Source: Lepiota brunneoincarnata (Eukaryota > Basidiomycota > Agaricomycetes > Agaricales > Agaricaceae). Taken from it: 64,000 nucleotides of DNA. The translations under genes and the position numbers were made by a program. Position 1 is the first letter of the stretch; each line of letters begins with the position of its first letter. Shown here piece by piece: positions 42,123-53,748 of the stretch. A model generated the notes under the pieces. That model worked only from the letters and a program-made list of their open reading frames with translations. It made no database searches and was not told the DNA's origin. The stretch is taken from NCBI GenBank assembly GCA_023014365.1, contig JAEBUN010000023.1, positions 620,001 to 684,000 on the forward strand, in the 5' to 3' direction.

Positions 42123-45100
42123 CTCTCTGCTTTCGTCCTGACAGACAATTACTCCTTTTTCTTTTCTCAATATGCTTTTATGGGGCTTCGGGGGAGGTGG
42201 AAAGCGCCTCCGTTTTGGTCTTGTGTATTATGGATATGCTAGTCGCTCTTTTCGGCTACGATCCTCTTCAGGCTATGTATGATGGATGATGATGATGATT
42301 CAATTTCATTTAGCGCGCCACGACTTTGTACTTTCATTTGATCAAAGCCGACGTTTAATATGCCCTGCATTCCGTTTCCTTTCCAGGACTTTTTTGTTCT
42401 CCTGTCCAAATAGTCTTCGCATACAGCTCAATCCAACAGAACGGTTGCAGGCAAACACATCCTGCATCAGTTACCCTGTCTTCTTCTTCACTTTCCTGCA
42501 GTAACATAAATCCGCGAAGATCTCGGCAAATGTTCGTTGCAAAGTGGTTTACTCTTCGGCTCCGGCCGTGTAAAAGCATGTCATTGCCTTTCTCGGTTTG
42601 TAACATGTTCCCCTACTAATGGGGATCTTGTCAAATTGAGAATAGAGATAACTGTATCTCACCCCCTGAGCCTTCAAGAGTGTCTCGATAGGTCTCAGGT
42701 TTGCCAAGGTCTATTGCCTTTACCGATTGAATCGATGATCATGCAACTATCCACGGTGTGCTATACCGTTGTTCCCCAGAGGTCTCCCCTACGCCCCCGG
42801 TGGTCTTCCCGTCGGTAAAGACATCTTTGGTCATAAATAGCGGGTTCCTGTATCGGTGATGTCCTTATTCGCTTTGTCCTCCCGGGCGGTCCGTTTCCGT
42901 ATTCAATAGCGATGATCATCATCAGTGGATCATGAGTCTGGAAAGCTTATTTCGTTGGCTGTGGGGGTATGGCTGGTTCAACCTACCCCCTCTCCCGCAT
43001 TCGGCAATGGGAAGGGGCTTCCGAAAGCGGGATGAGGAGTAAAAAAACTTATGGGATAAATGGGGCTGGCCGGGCTGTTGGGACGTTGACGTATGGCAGG
43101 ACCCGTGCTGAAGTAAACTTCCTGCAACTTGTGATATATGATATGTTATGCATACAATCACGGGCTGTAATTCCGAGAGAGTAGTAGCTGTATATACGTC
43201 AGGCAGGCAGGTTCCAACAGATACAGCGTGCGTGCACGGCATTTGGCTCGGAAATCGAAGTGGGTTGGTGGGGGGGAGAGGGGGGAGTGGAGAGCAAGTG
43301 AAAGAGGCGACACGAGGCTGGGGCAGTTAGCAATGTCTGTCACGAGATAAAGGGACTTGGCACTTTCCGTTTTTTTTTTTTCCACAGTTGGTTTATGGTG
43401 GTTGTAGAGGGTGAGCTGGTTCTAGGTTGGACCTCCGATGTTGGAGCTTCTGTCGCGAAGTCGGTCCCGAACGAGTTAGAGCGATTTTTTGAAGACGCAA
43501 TATTCTCCGGACGTGGGTCAAGAGGGAGATAGATTTTCTTTGCTTTCGGTGATAGACCCCGGAAAGCGAAGGAATGCACACCTTTTTGAGTGTTGAGCTA
43601 GTTTAATTATCGATCAATTGTTAGGGGCAAATGCCCCATTGGGATAAATGATACCTTCGGTAGCCGCGATTTGCTCCCTTTTACTAGAGAACTTGGATAG
43701 GTCGGGAAAACGCTCAGATGGGATTTATTACGATCTATAGGAGATGGGTACTATGCGCTCTCAGGCGGTTATCTTGCGGGATCGTTCTCTCACTCTTTGA
43801 ACCTGATAGGGTGCCAGCCTAGACCAGACGGATTCCTACGGTATTATCGCATCCATCTAAGTGGATCATCACTGTCGGGGTCAGGCGACGGCGGCAGTAA
43901 ATGTCCTTGATCACTTCCTAAGACGCAGACCCAATGCAAAGTAGAGTAAAATTACACCTTCCATACTGAGTATTTTGCCGAGTTTCGGAGTGCTGATGGC
44001 GGATTACATACTGCACTGTTCGAGATTAGACTGACATATCCCCGCGAACCCCTCATGGGCCACGGACTCAATATCTGGTCAACCAATAACTATTAGTGGG
44101 TTCCCTGGCGCGCAACAACGATTCTTGTTGTGGAATATCATGAGACGCAAGCACGTAAAGCGTCCATGAGCTTCTCCGTGATTAGTATCTAAATTCATGT
44201 CCGAGGCTTATGGTATCATTAATGTCCCACCTGCAATGATTTGTTAAAAAAGGAAGTCCAAGTTCCGGATAAAAAATAACTTGAGAACCAGGTAGTGGTT
44301 GACATGACTCTGCATATGTTAATAAGAAAGCTTCCTGGACTTTGACTGATGATCCCGGTCACTTCACGGCAGCCCGCAGCAGGAGTCCCCAGTTGACCAG
44401 TTAAGGGATAACATATCGTCATGGCCTTACACGAACATGTCCAAAGTTTGTTCACCCTTTCTTAGGATCCTGACTTGCTGCACGGGTCGACTCATTCATT
44501 GTCTGCGCCTCGCGCAGTCTTTGACCAACTGAAGACTGCCGCAGTACTAGGGTTGCTGCGGTTCTTGGCGGGGGTTCCTCCGCCCACCTCGGCGGAAAGA
44601 GACGGCGGAAAAAAGAAGTGAGATGAGGTGAGGACCCTTCTTGAGCGAGTGGTCGTGGAGTTGTTCGGGCGCTTTTTTACCGGGGGACGACGAGAGTATG
44701 ACGACCATCTCAAAGTAGCGTAGACCGGGAAAAGCCCCGTTCTGTCCAGCCTTCCCTTGGTCCCTGGCAAGAAAAGGCTAAACTTTTGCATAATGCGTAC
44801 CCAAAACGGGAATTAGCTATTCTTGATCGCAGAGCTTTGGTAGTACTCCCGAGCCCCACAATCCATATAACTACTCCCCCCCTCCCCCAATCGATGCGAT
44901 CTTCCGCAAATCTACTTGAAAGCGAAACCAAATGACGATCCTAAGCCCCGATTATCTTGTCGCGAGATACTTTGGGATCGATATATTGCTCCACACTCAA
45001 TTCTCGGAACAAACCAAGTCCGTTTGCAATCGGCCATCGATATCCGATATCGATAACATCCAGATACCATATATCTGGATACGTATCTGTAGCGACTTGG

Positions 45101-45494
45101 AAGACACAATATTCGCGATGGCCGCCTTGCAGGTGGTTTTGCGTAGAGATTGGCGTGAAGCTAGAGTTATAAAGTCAAGGAGTGAAGCTCACTGTGTCTG
45201 CCACTTTTGATGTTAATCGACTTGACCTTTTACCCGAACCCCCTGGATCATGAATATCGGTTCAATCAAAGAACCAGTATCGGCCAAATCACCGTGTTCC
45301 TCCTCGGTCTTCCTTTCGCCCAGTAACTCCGACTTCTCAAGATAGTAGCTCGGAATGGGTGACTCTGCGTTGGTATATATATCATGGGGGTGTCTGACGA
45401 GTGATGATAAAGTGGGCTAACCGCTCTTCCACTATCACCACGTTGAACCCTCCCCTTTCTTAACACTCGCACACAGAGAACCTGATCATCGGTT
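42123..45494. other. 3.4-kb stretch without recognised gene
   Basis: Between FKBP copies 3 and 4. Only short open frames, none with recognisable motifs on either strand. A decayed duplicate or a non-coding RNA gene cannot be excluded. Confidence 0.35.
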
Positions 45495-46154
45495 ATGGTG
45501 AGCTATCTCAGGTTTGCTTTGTTCGACGAGTTTGTCGTTGATCATGGATTGACTGGGGGATATTCCTTGGGCGTGTGAGTAGGGCGTTACTATCGAGACG
45601 ATCAAGAAAGGAGATGGAAAGACATTCCCGAAGAAGGGTGGTGAGTTTTCTCAACTACTGTGTCTACAAAACATTGATCAAGGTGCGATCACTGGTAATC
45701 GCGATAGATACCGTGAAAATTCACTACGTTGGGAAACTGACGGACGGGAAGCAGTTTGATTCGAGCAGAGATCGGTATGCTATATCATCAACTCGTTTTG
45801 CTCGTTAACTCAAGAGCCACTTTTGTGAGAAATTCGGCATTTGTGACTCCGATCGGCATAGGGAAGGTGATCAAAGGCTGGGATGAGGGTGCGTGAATCG
45901 TGGAACGGTGGTTCGCTCCAGTGCAGAACTTTTCCTCACATCTGGAATCTTCCAGGTGTACCTCAGCTTTCTTTGGGTCAAAGAGCCAAGTTAACAATCA
46001 GTTCCGACTATGTATGTTTCCTTTCATGGTCAAAGACGCTTCTGGTAACGCATCCCCTGTGTAATAGGGATACGGTCCAACAGGCTATGGGAAGGTCATT
46101 CCACCCAACTCAGAATTGATCTTTGACGTGGAATTGCTGGCAATCAACCCTTGA
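45495..46154 (+). CDS. FKBP12-type peptidyl-prolyl cis-trans isomerase, copy 4
   Basis: Six exons: ATG alone (45495-45497), 45583-45640, 45708-45774, 45830-45888, 45956-46011 and 46068-46154. Reads [103 protein letters not shown]. The acceptor for exon 4 was chosen at 45830 because it gives normal spacing; an upstream acceptor would add residues. Pocket residues are kept apart from the Phe-x-x-x-Ile-Gly strand, which is modified (FVTPIG). Confidence 0.9.
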
Positions 46155-46857
46155 AATCATGTTAAATTCTTTTGATTTTGTCCCTTGTTTAGCAATCGAT
46201 GTATGCAGTGCAGAATATTTAGGCGCTTGAGGGTGCAGGCAATAAGGTCAAAGGCTATAGACGTGATCTTACTCCAAGGTCGCGTGCTAGTCGTTCGATC
46301 ATTATGACGAACGTCCATGTTCATGGGCCCTGAGATTACATTAGTATGCCGATGCAGCGCATGTACGATGCCAGAGCCCGAGTAATCGGAGGTAATTACT
46401 ACAGCCAGGGACATGCTGCTTGAAGCATAGACATCTTGTTTGAAATGAAGAGATAGGACATTGTACCACGTCAGGATGATGATGCTGCAAACTTGAAATC
46501 TGATTCTGGTAGAACAAAGTCCAAAGCCGTACTCCCAGACTCGTCTGTACCGCCCTTCCATGCAACGCACTAGAAATAGAGGCATTGTTCCCCTCCCTTC
46601 GACTACATTTAGACTTAATTCCTAAGCGCTCAACTGCCGCTTTTAGTGACTTGGTATTAACAAATAGCGAAAGCGGTCAAGACCCCTCAGTGGACCTCAA
46701 GGACGGCCAAATGCAGGCCCCCCCCCCCATAGACCTAAGCTGCTCAGTTCCCCTCCTTCACGAACGCATCCCCCCTTTCTTACTACCCCCCAGAGAAAAC
46801 TGCACTTGAACTATGAATACGCTTACCCCACCACTTACCCATTCCCTAAGCAATTTG
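46155..46857. other. intergenic, no gene seen
   Basis: Between FKBP copy 4 and the MITE. A 142-codon minus-strand open frame (46585-46157) has no recognisable features. Confidence 0.4.
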
Positions 46858-47360
46858 CACTCGAGACCTATGGGAATACAAGAGGCCTGCGCAGGGTGCC
46901 ATAAATATTCCCATTTATTCAAAATGCACTGACGAATGGGCGGGCCTCATGTGTTCAGTCACATATACAAAAAACAACAGTAGATTTATTGTTCCTATTT
47001 AGATAATTTGCTGAGTCTATATATACGTGGCACATTAAATTGTCTGTATCTGGGAGAATATATTCAGCTACTTTTGTTAAACTCAAGATATCTCTCTACA
47101 ATTACCGCTTATCCAGCCATGGTTTCTAATTTGGCAAACAGATAAATGGTACCCACACAGACAATGAAAATAGTCTAAAACAATATACCACATGTATATT
47201 GACTCTGCAAACTATCTAAGTAGGAACAATAAATCTACTGTTGCTTTTTGTATGTGTGACTGAGCACACGAGGCCCACCCATTCATCAGCACGTTTTCAA
47301 TAAACAGGAATATTTATGGCACCCTGTGTGGGCCTCTTGTGTTCCCATAGGTCCCAAGTG
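46858..47360. mobile_element. CACTA-like MITE with long inverted repeats
   Basis: About 503 bp. The outer ~150 bp on each side are inverted copies with scattered mismatches: the left begins CACTCGAGACCTATGGG, and the reverse complement of the right begins CACTTGGGACCTATGGG. TTG flanks both ends (46855-46857 and 47361-47363), matching the CACT terminus and 3-bp duplication of the CACTA (EnSpm) superfamily. No coding sequence, so non-autonomous. The transcript could fold into a long hairpin. Confidence 0.65.
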
Positions 47361-48984
47361 TTGGTTGCCTTTGCTCATGCATCCCGCAGCTGCAGTTAGG
47401 TACCATTTGAACTCAGATGTTTGTAGCGGGAGTCTATGACGCTGCCCTGATGAACTAACGAGTTGTGATGGGCCTGTTACTAATGTGGGTACACGAGCAT
47501 AATAATTTAGATACCTCCTCAATGACAATCCATCGGCCACTACCACCATGTCAGTAAAATCCCTAAGTACACATATAGTAATATGTGCAAATGTTTTAGA
47601 TAAATGTTTTGTATTTTACTTCTTTCATTCATGCGCAAACCTGCCGCAAGTTTGTATGCATTACGCACGCCTTGCCAATTTCACTTGTCTGCCTTCCTCT
47701 AGCTGCCCGCACCTCCATCCAATTCCTCTTTCGAATTACGCATCCATAATGTTTAATTGATGATTCTTAATAGTACCACATCGGCAAGGTGAACCCTGAC
47801 GATCCTCACCTGAGTTGCTTATGTAACGTAGCCAAACCGTGATTTATTTCATTTCATTCCACCACCACCACCACCACCACCTCTGCGCCGATCATTCGGG
47901 TTGCCTTGCCATCCACAAGGTCCCAAACCCACTCAGAAAAGAATGCACAGCTTTTATCTCATGCGGAGGCACTGTCCCAGGTTCTTGTTTATGCTGGTTG
48001 AGCTCAAGAATCTTGTCCTCTGGATATATGCGCGTATAATTAGCCCAAACGGGGTACTGGGGAATCGAGACGTCTCATGGGTGAAGGAGATTCAATTGGT
48101 ATGTATATTCTAGTGGTTTTACACCAATATATGTCATAACATAAGAGGCAGGCACCGGAGCTGAATCGAGAGTCGGGGAAATATTCCTGAGAGATGACCG
48201 AGATGACGGAGGAGAGGAGAGCTAGCAGGCTCCAGGATTGCTTTCTTGGTCGCTTGTTGACGAACACAAATGCCTATGGAGACTCAATATTGTCACCGCA
48301 AAAGGTCCGAATAGCACTGCCCCACCCATTCCCAATGCAGCCACAGCCACTCAGCCACTTCCTCAGTAATGACGAATGCGATTGCCTGCGAAATTGGACT
48401 CTCGGGGACAACGTTGACTCTCAGGACCAAGGTACCCCTCCCAGTGGTATCGTTCACGAACCTCTCACGATCGCCCTTGAGAGAAACGTCACCAGTGGAT
48501 GAAAATGAGGTTTTAGAAGTCGACACAGGTAGCCGAGGATGGGATGATACTAGATACAAGCGACGTTCGTGGACTCAGGTGCGATATCGGCCGACCTGAG
48601 TATTTCACACAGTCAAATAAATAAAAAAAGCAACACGGCATATATTGGCGTTGATCCAGCACAGAAGGACGTGTAGAGTTCAATATTTAGCATGGTACAT
48701 TAGACCGTCCAGCGGACCTAGTGTACGCCCACCACATCTTGGCGCTGGACCAACTGTTTGCTTATTGCGGTATATATACAGAATGCAAAAAGTGATGCTA
48801 TCAGGTGATGTGTAATGGATCCAGGGGGTTACTCAACTTATTGTTCTCCTCTCGGTGGTCATGAAATTTTGGAAATGAGGATACACGTCTTCCTAAGCCT
48901 TCACGCCCCCTTTGTTCTTTATCACCATTACCGCCATCAGCAAACCATCGCTGGCCGTTGGTGCTTGGCCCTGCAGGCAGAGCT
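47361..48984. other. 1.6-kb stretch without confident gene
   Basis: A minus-strand open frame at 48559-48293 (with RFVNDTTGRGTLVLRVN) looks somewhat protein-like and could be an exon, but I cannot build a gene around it. A CAC repeat lies near 47860-47880. Confidence 0.3.
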
Positions 48985-51751
48985 ATGGTACTCTTTCCCC
49001 TCCAACTGCTATTCATCGTGCCCATATTCGTTTGTCAGTGACCCCCCATTTATCACCTTTGCCTATTCTTAACCTGAGCCAGCTGCCCAAATCACCACGA
49101 ACCCGATAATAATATGTATGCCGGAACAGTGTCTGCAGGGAATCTCTAACATAGCATGTATGTCATTCACTTTCAACATGTGAATCTCTCGACTCTGACC
49201 TGTTGGGAGTTGGAGCCAAGCTCTCGTCGCCAGAAACACCCTTCCCCATTCATCTGGTACCCGGCCGGTACACCTTGACAACAAACCCTCTATTGCTACA
49301 CAAATCTTTATCCTCGGACTCTGCAAGCCTCACTTCCTCCGCCGGTCTCCCTGACACCTTCTCCCTTCCACTTGACCTTTCTCTTCAACCTGGCCTAGCC
49401 ATCTTCTCAGAGCATCTCTACTCAGGGCCAAACATCATTCTCTCCCTTGCCAAATTCGCCATTGGACTCGAATTTCTCGATACCACTTACCGCCAAATCT
49501 TTTGCGCTCTCATCGGATGTCGTCGCCATTGTCAATTCTTCCTCCACTGACCGCATTATTCTGTGGGACTCAATACCAGACGTTCGGCAGCTCCCACTAT
49601 CCGTATCCGAGATCTCCCTTGTGGATATCCAATCAGCTGCATGCACCCCTGCATGTTCTTCTGCTGGTACTTGCCGTCCGGATGGCAAATGTGCGTGTTT
49701 AGATGGATTTGCTGGGTCGTTGTGCGAGGATTGCGCTCCAAGGCATTTCGGGCCCAAATGCCAGAAGTGTGATGATCTATGCAAAAACTGCGATGAGGGT
49801 ATCCCAGGGACAGGCCGGTGTTTAAAGAGGAACCAGAACCAGAACCAGACCGTAGAAGAGAACACCCGTGATCTTGTGAACGGAATCTGTGGCTCGGACG
49901 GCCAATGCAACTGCAAAGATGGGTTTGTGAGGGCCGATAATGGGACACAATGCGCCAAGTGTACAGATGGTTTTTTCGAGACCCCCTCTGGGGATTGCAA
50001 AGGTTCATATTCCTCATCTTGATTCTTGGATCGTATTGACCACGCTTCCAGTTTGCGGACTGGGGTGCGACGGGTGCTCCGCCAGTGCGGATGCTTGTAT
50101 TGCCTGTAAACCTGGCTTCGCCAGAGACCCGAATGACGGTACCAAGTGCAGTATTGCTAAGCAACTGGTCCCCTCCACAAACCAGCCATGTCCGGAGCGC
50201 ACGTTCGCCTCTGGCCTCACCTGTAGTGCTTGTGATCAGTCTTGTGGATCATGCTCTGGAGGGACAGCAAATAACTGTACTTCATGTGCCCATGGATTAT
50301 ACATGGGGCCGCAGGGCGTTTGCATCCGAACTAACGGCGACGGAATTTGCGAAGGAACAAACCTGATCGCTGACACCATCAAACGTGCCTGTGACAGTTG
50401 TGGCGACAAATGTATGGCCTGCAAGTACCCCAGCTTTACTGACAATTCCACCATCAGTGATCTTCAATGCACGAGCTGCATTCCCGGAACGTTTCTGTTC
50501 GACGGCAAGTGCTGTCGACGGTTGTCCCATCGGATCATTTGTTTCGCCTCGAAATAACAATACATGTCTGCGTGCGTATCGCCCAATATCTGGATTTTTT
50601 TCTGCTCATGGAATTTTATAGCATGTCGTTCGGGTTGCAAGACTTGTTCAGGCTCGGCAGCCTGTTTAACCTGCCCTGTGCCGGATCAAGTGGTTGTCAA
50701 CGGTACATGCGTCGACAGCTCATCATGCCCTCAGAATACATACGCATCTCCGTCGACCTCTACATGCCTCCCGTGCCATCGAGACTGCGCAACCTGCTCC
50801 GGTCCAAAGTTCAACGAATGTACTTCCTGCCCCTCTTCCCGCCCTATTCTCAACAGTGGTCGATGTGTTTCCACGTGCGCCAAGGAGGAGTATTGGGATC
50901 GCCAAGCAGCCAAGTGCAGACCTTGTGACGATTCCTGTGGAAGCTGCTTCGGTCCTGAACCCTCGAGCTGCCTTTCCTGCTCGAATGCCAATGATCGCGT
51001 CCTCCGTTCGGGGTCCTGTGTCCTCTCATCTGGTATATGCGAATTCAATACATCCGTAATCAACCCCCTCGGGGCCTGCTTTTCCGAACTTATGACCGTT
51101 ATAAGTCCTCCGAAAGCCTCAGAAACCGCCTCGTCCACACCAGTACCCTCGGGAACAACCTCGCATGCATCCGCATCCACCGCTACTGGTCCCGATCCGT
51201 CGGCTGCGGCAATCAAAAACCTGAAACCAGTGTGGTGGCAGATCCTTCTGATGGTACTTGGCGGCGTGTTCGTTCTGCTCGTGTGTATCTGGTGCGGACG
51301 CAGATGCATGAGGAAGAGGAGAGAGCGGCGACGCCACCTTCAAGCTCGTGCCTTTGCTGATATGTGTAGCACATATCACGCTCGATCATGGGAAAAGCCG
51401 GAGGGACAGGACGAAGTGCAGTACGGCTATAACTCTGGTCCCGGTGAGGGATCATATGTAAGAGGCGGACCGGTCACCGCCTTGCCTAGTCGTATCAGTG
51501 ACCCGCGGAGCGTCGAACAAGGTCAAACTTCTCATATCGAAGCGGGCATGGACGAGGATCGTGAAAAGATCCTTGAATTTATCTCGCTCTACCGCCAGAC
51601 GCTCGGCCCCCAATCACTCCGAGCTATAAACCCCGAGGTTTCCCGCCCCAGTTCATACTCGGGAGACGATGAAGATAGTTCGAGTTACAAGAAGGCTCGG
51701 CATTTGGTACGGTTCGATGTCGATCAAAGCGGTGACGATTACAACCGTTGA
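48985..51751 (+). CDS. Cys-rich type I membrane protein with furin-like/growth-factor-receptor repeats
   Basis: Predicted start at 48985 with a short hydrophobic signal (MVLFPLQLLFIVPIFV) ending at a GTCAGT donor. Next exons at 49083-49157 (ICMPEQCLQG) and from 49210 (GAKLSSPETPF). A large extracellular part holds many CxxC repeats, including an EGF-like piece (CSSAGTCRPDGKCAC, CLDGFAGSLCEDC) and furin-like repeats (CKTCSG, CATCSGPKFNECTSC, CGSCFGPEPSSC). Introns near 49999-50050 and 50575-50620. A transmembrane helix near 51235-51290 (VWWQILLMVLGGVFVLLV) is followed by basic residues (RKRRERRR) and a roughly 150-residue cytoplasmic tail ending DYNR. Two single extra bases (G in 49425-49427; T near 50513) break the frame. 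The family is common in Agaricomycetes; its role, perhaps in sensing or the cell wall, is unknown. Confidence 0.85.
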
Positions 51752-53176
51752 TTGTGATCACTGATGGACCAGAGGGGTGATCATCGTAGGCTAAGGGGCG
51801 CTTCGTGCTGTATATAGGGTGCAATATCCACCTCGCTTAATTTAAGGAGCCCATTGTTTGTAGCGTCCTCTCCGCTATTATCACTTTCTCCCCTCTTTAG
51901 TTTTTATCACTCATTCAAACCGCTATGATATATTTTCCATGCTAAGCAAGTATGTTGTAATGACCTTCACGTTAGATAGAAAATGGGGCAATTTATACGT
52001 CTGGATTTTTGTTGAAAGTATCAGCGCTATCCATCGGAGAAAACGATCGGTTATCAGACGACCGCAACCCGCACTGCAACAACAGAATTTCTATTATCAT
52101 GCATTAATGCATCAGTTCAGCAGCAAGTTTTTCATTCTCCGAACCAAGTCACTTGTCCAACTCCGTGTTTCTCGCTCGCCACTTTCCTTGCCCTCATCAG
52201 GCGCCCTTGATAGCCCCCTAAAATCTTCAGTTGTATACGGCTGGTGTCTTTTTTTTCATCGGAACCCGTCCCTCGAGCGCATTTATTTTTTTCCAGTGCC
52301 GAATTTGGTATTGTAGGTGACATACCTATCCCCATATTCCTATGAATCTAATTTAAACCCTGAATAATCTTACGGTTGAAGGCGAAGGCCTCGTATTCTT
52401 GGTTATGGACACCAATCGATTACTAGTTATAAATATTCAATATACAATCCCGAGGTTCCCCCCCCCCTCCTGACGTCGATGGCTTACTATAAGTATGTAT
52501 AGCGGTTGTCAGTGATGGCCGCCAATAATTTTACTTCTCTGGTTCCTAGCCTTTGGCCTTGAATTGGCTGCGTCCCGAGAAGTGGATAATAAACGCCCTT
52601 TCATTGAAGTTAGGAACCATTCTTACTGAGGGGTCGCGTTTCGAAGTTGCTGTACACCCCCTGATTTCAAGATAAATGAATTCGATCGCGAGCTCTCAGT
52701 TTTCTATTTTCCGCCATGAAGTCTGAACCATGAATCCTAGGGGACCCTAAGTGCACAGGGACAAGTGACTGGAGCCGGAATGGTTAGACTCGATGATCTC
52801 AACGATCCGAGGAATATTGGCGGGGACCTTATACCAAGCGCCCGCATTTAGTGAGCCCGTGATCAAGAGACTTTCAGCGCGCGTCCATAACGTCCTATAG
52901 TAATCGTAACATCCAAGAACCTTCCCTGGTACATATCTCTACGCCGCCGGGAGAGAGGTGGCTCGGACGGGAAGTGGCCTTGATTCGAATAGGAGCTTGG
53001 GAAGAGCGCACGAGAGAGAATGGTGTTCGGAGAGGTCGAGCAGATAGCTTGAAAGACTGTGACCGCAGTCGCTGCCTATCATTCTTCCGCAGACTGGATG
53101 CGAGATGGGCTGAAGCCTGGGTGGGTAAGGCGAAGCTGCTTGCCAACGGTCACCGAGGTGCTTCAGAAACCTGAGA
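51752..53176. other. intergenic, no confident gene
   Basis: AT-rich to about 52700. From about 52974 a plus-strand open frame (RTRENGVRRGRADSL, then AYHSSADWMRDGLKPGW) leads into the duplicated fragment at 53177 and may be a decayed gene. Confidence 0.35.
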
Positions 53177-53346
53177 GTGAGGAAAAGAGGGCCGCGCTTG
53201 TGGAATCAGAGGGGGAGGGCGAGGACAAGGCTAAGAGGTTGTCATCTTCGCCTGCCTCGTTACACGTGTCCGAGAGTGATCTGGTGCAGGGAAACGTTGG
53301 TTTGAAGATGAGTATGGATGACGCTAGGGAGCACAAGGAAGAGGAG
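53177..53346 (+). repeat. segmental duplication, unit 1 tail fragment
   Basis: Coding-like fragment (KRLSSSPASLHVSESDLVQG, then MDDAREHKEEEDQ) that recurs at about 56860-57010 (PSSPASLHVSGEDPVQGN, LDDAREHEEEED). It lies just 3' of CR copy 2, as its twin lies 3' of CR copy 3, so the duplicated unit spans CR gene plus this fragment. Confidence 0.7.
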
Positions 53347-53748
53347 GATCAAGTAGATGTTCTGCCATCCACCTTCCTTCTTCGGCGCTCTTTTTGTGTT
53401 TTCTGACCCCACCATGATCTTGTTTGAGGATTTGCTAAGGAAGTTGTATTTACGTCAAATTTCAGGCTCGGAATCTACGACTTTCGCTGCTCTATATCAA
53501 CACCTATTTCGCAGCAGAATTCTAGTACTGTTACTTGACAGCGATCTTAAATAACCTTGTTATTCAGACAATAACTTCTTGTTCTTCTGAATAGTCACAC
53601 AGTCGGAGAGTGCAGCCAGGTTGTGATCCTTTCCCGTGGAAGGTACCCAATTACGAAGCAACCCGGATAGCAAGCGATGCACTGGCACGACAGAACTGAA
53701 TGTGATGTCTGAACCACCACTGATGCCCAATAGTATACATTTCCAATG

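Noticed and set aside
49422..50164. Long minus-strand ORFs opposite the Cys-rich protein
   Set aside because: Shadows of a repetitive Cys-rich coding region on the other strand.
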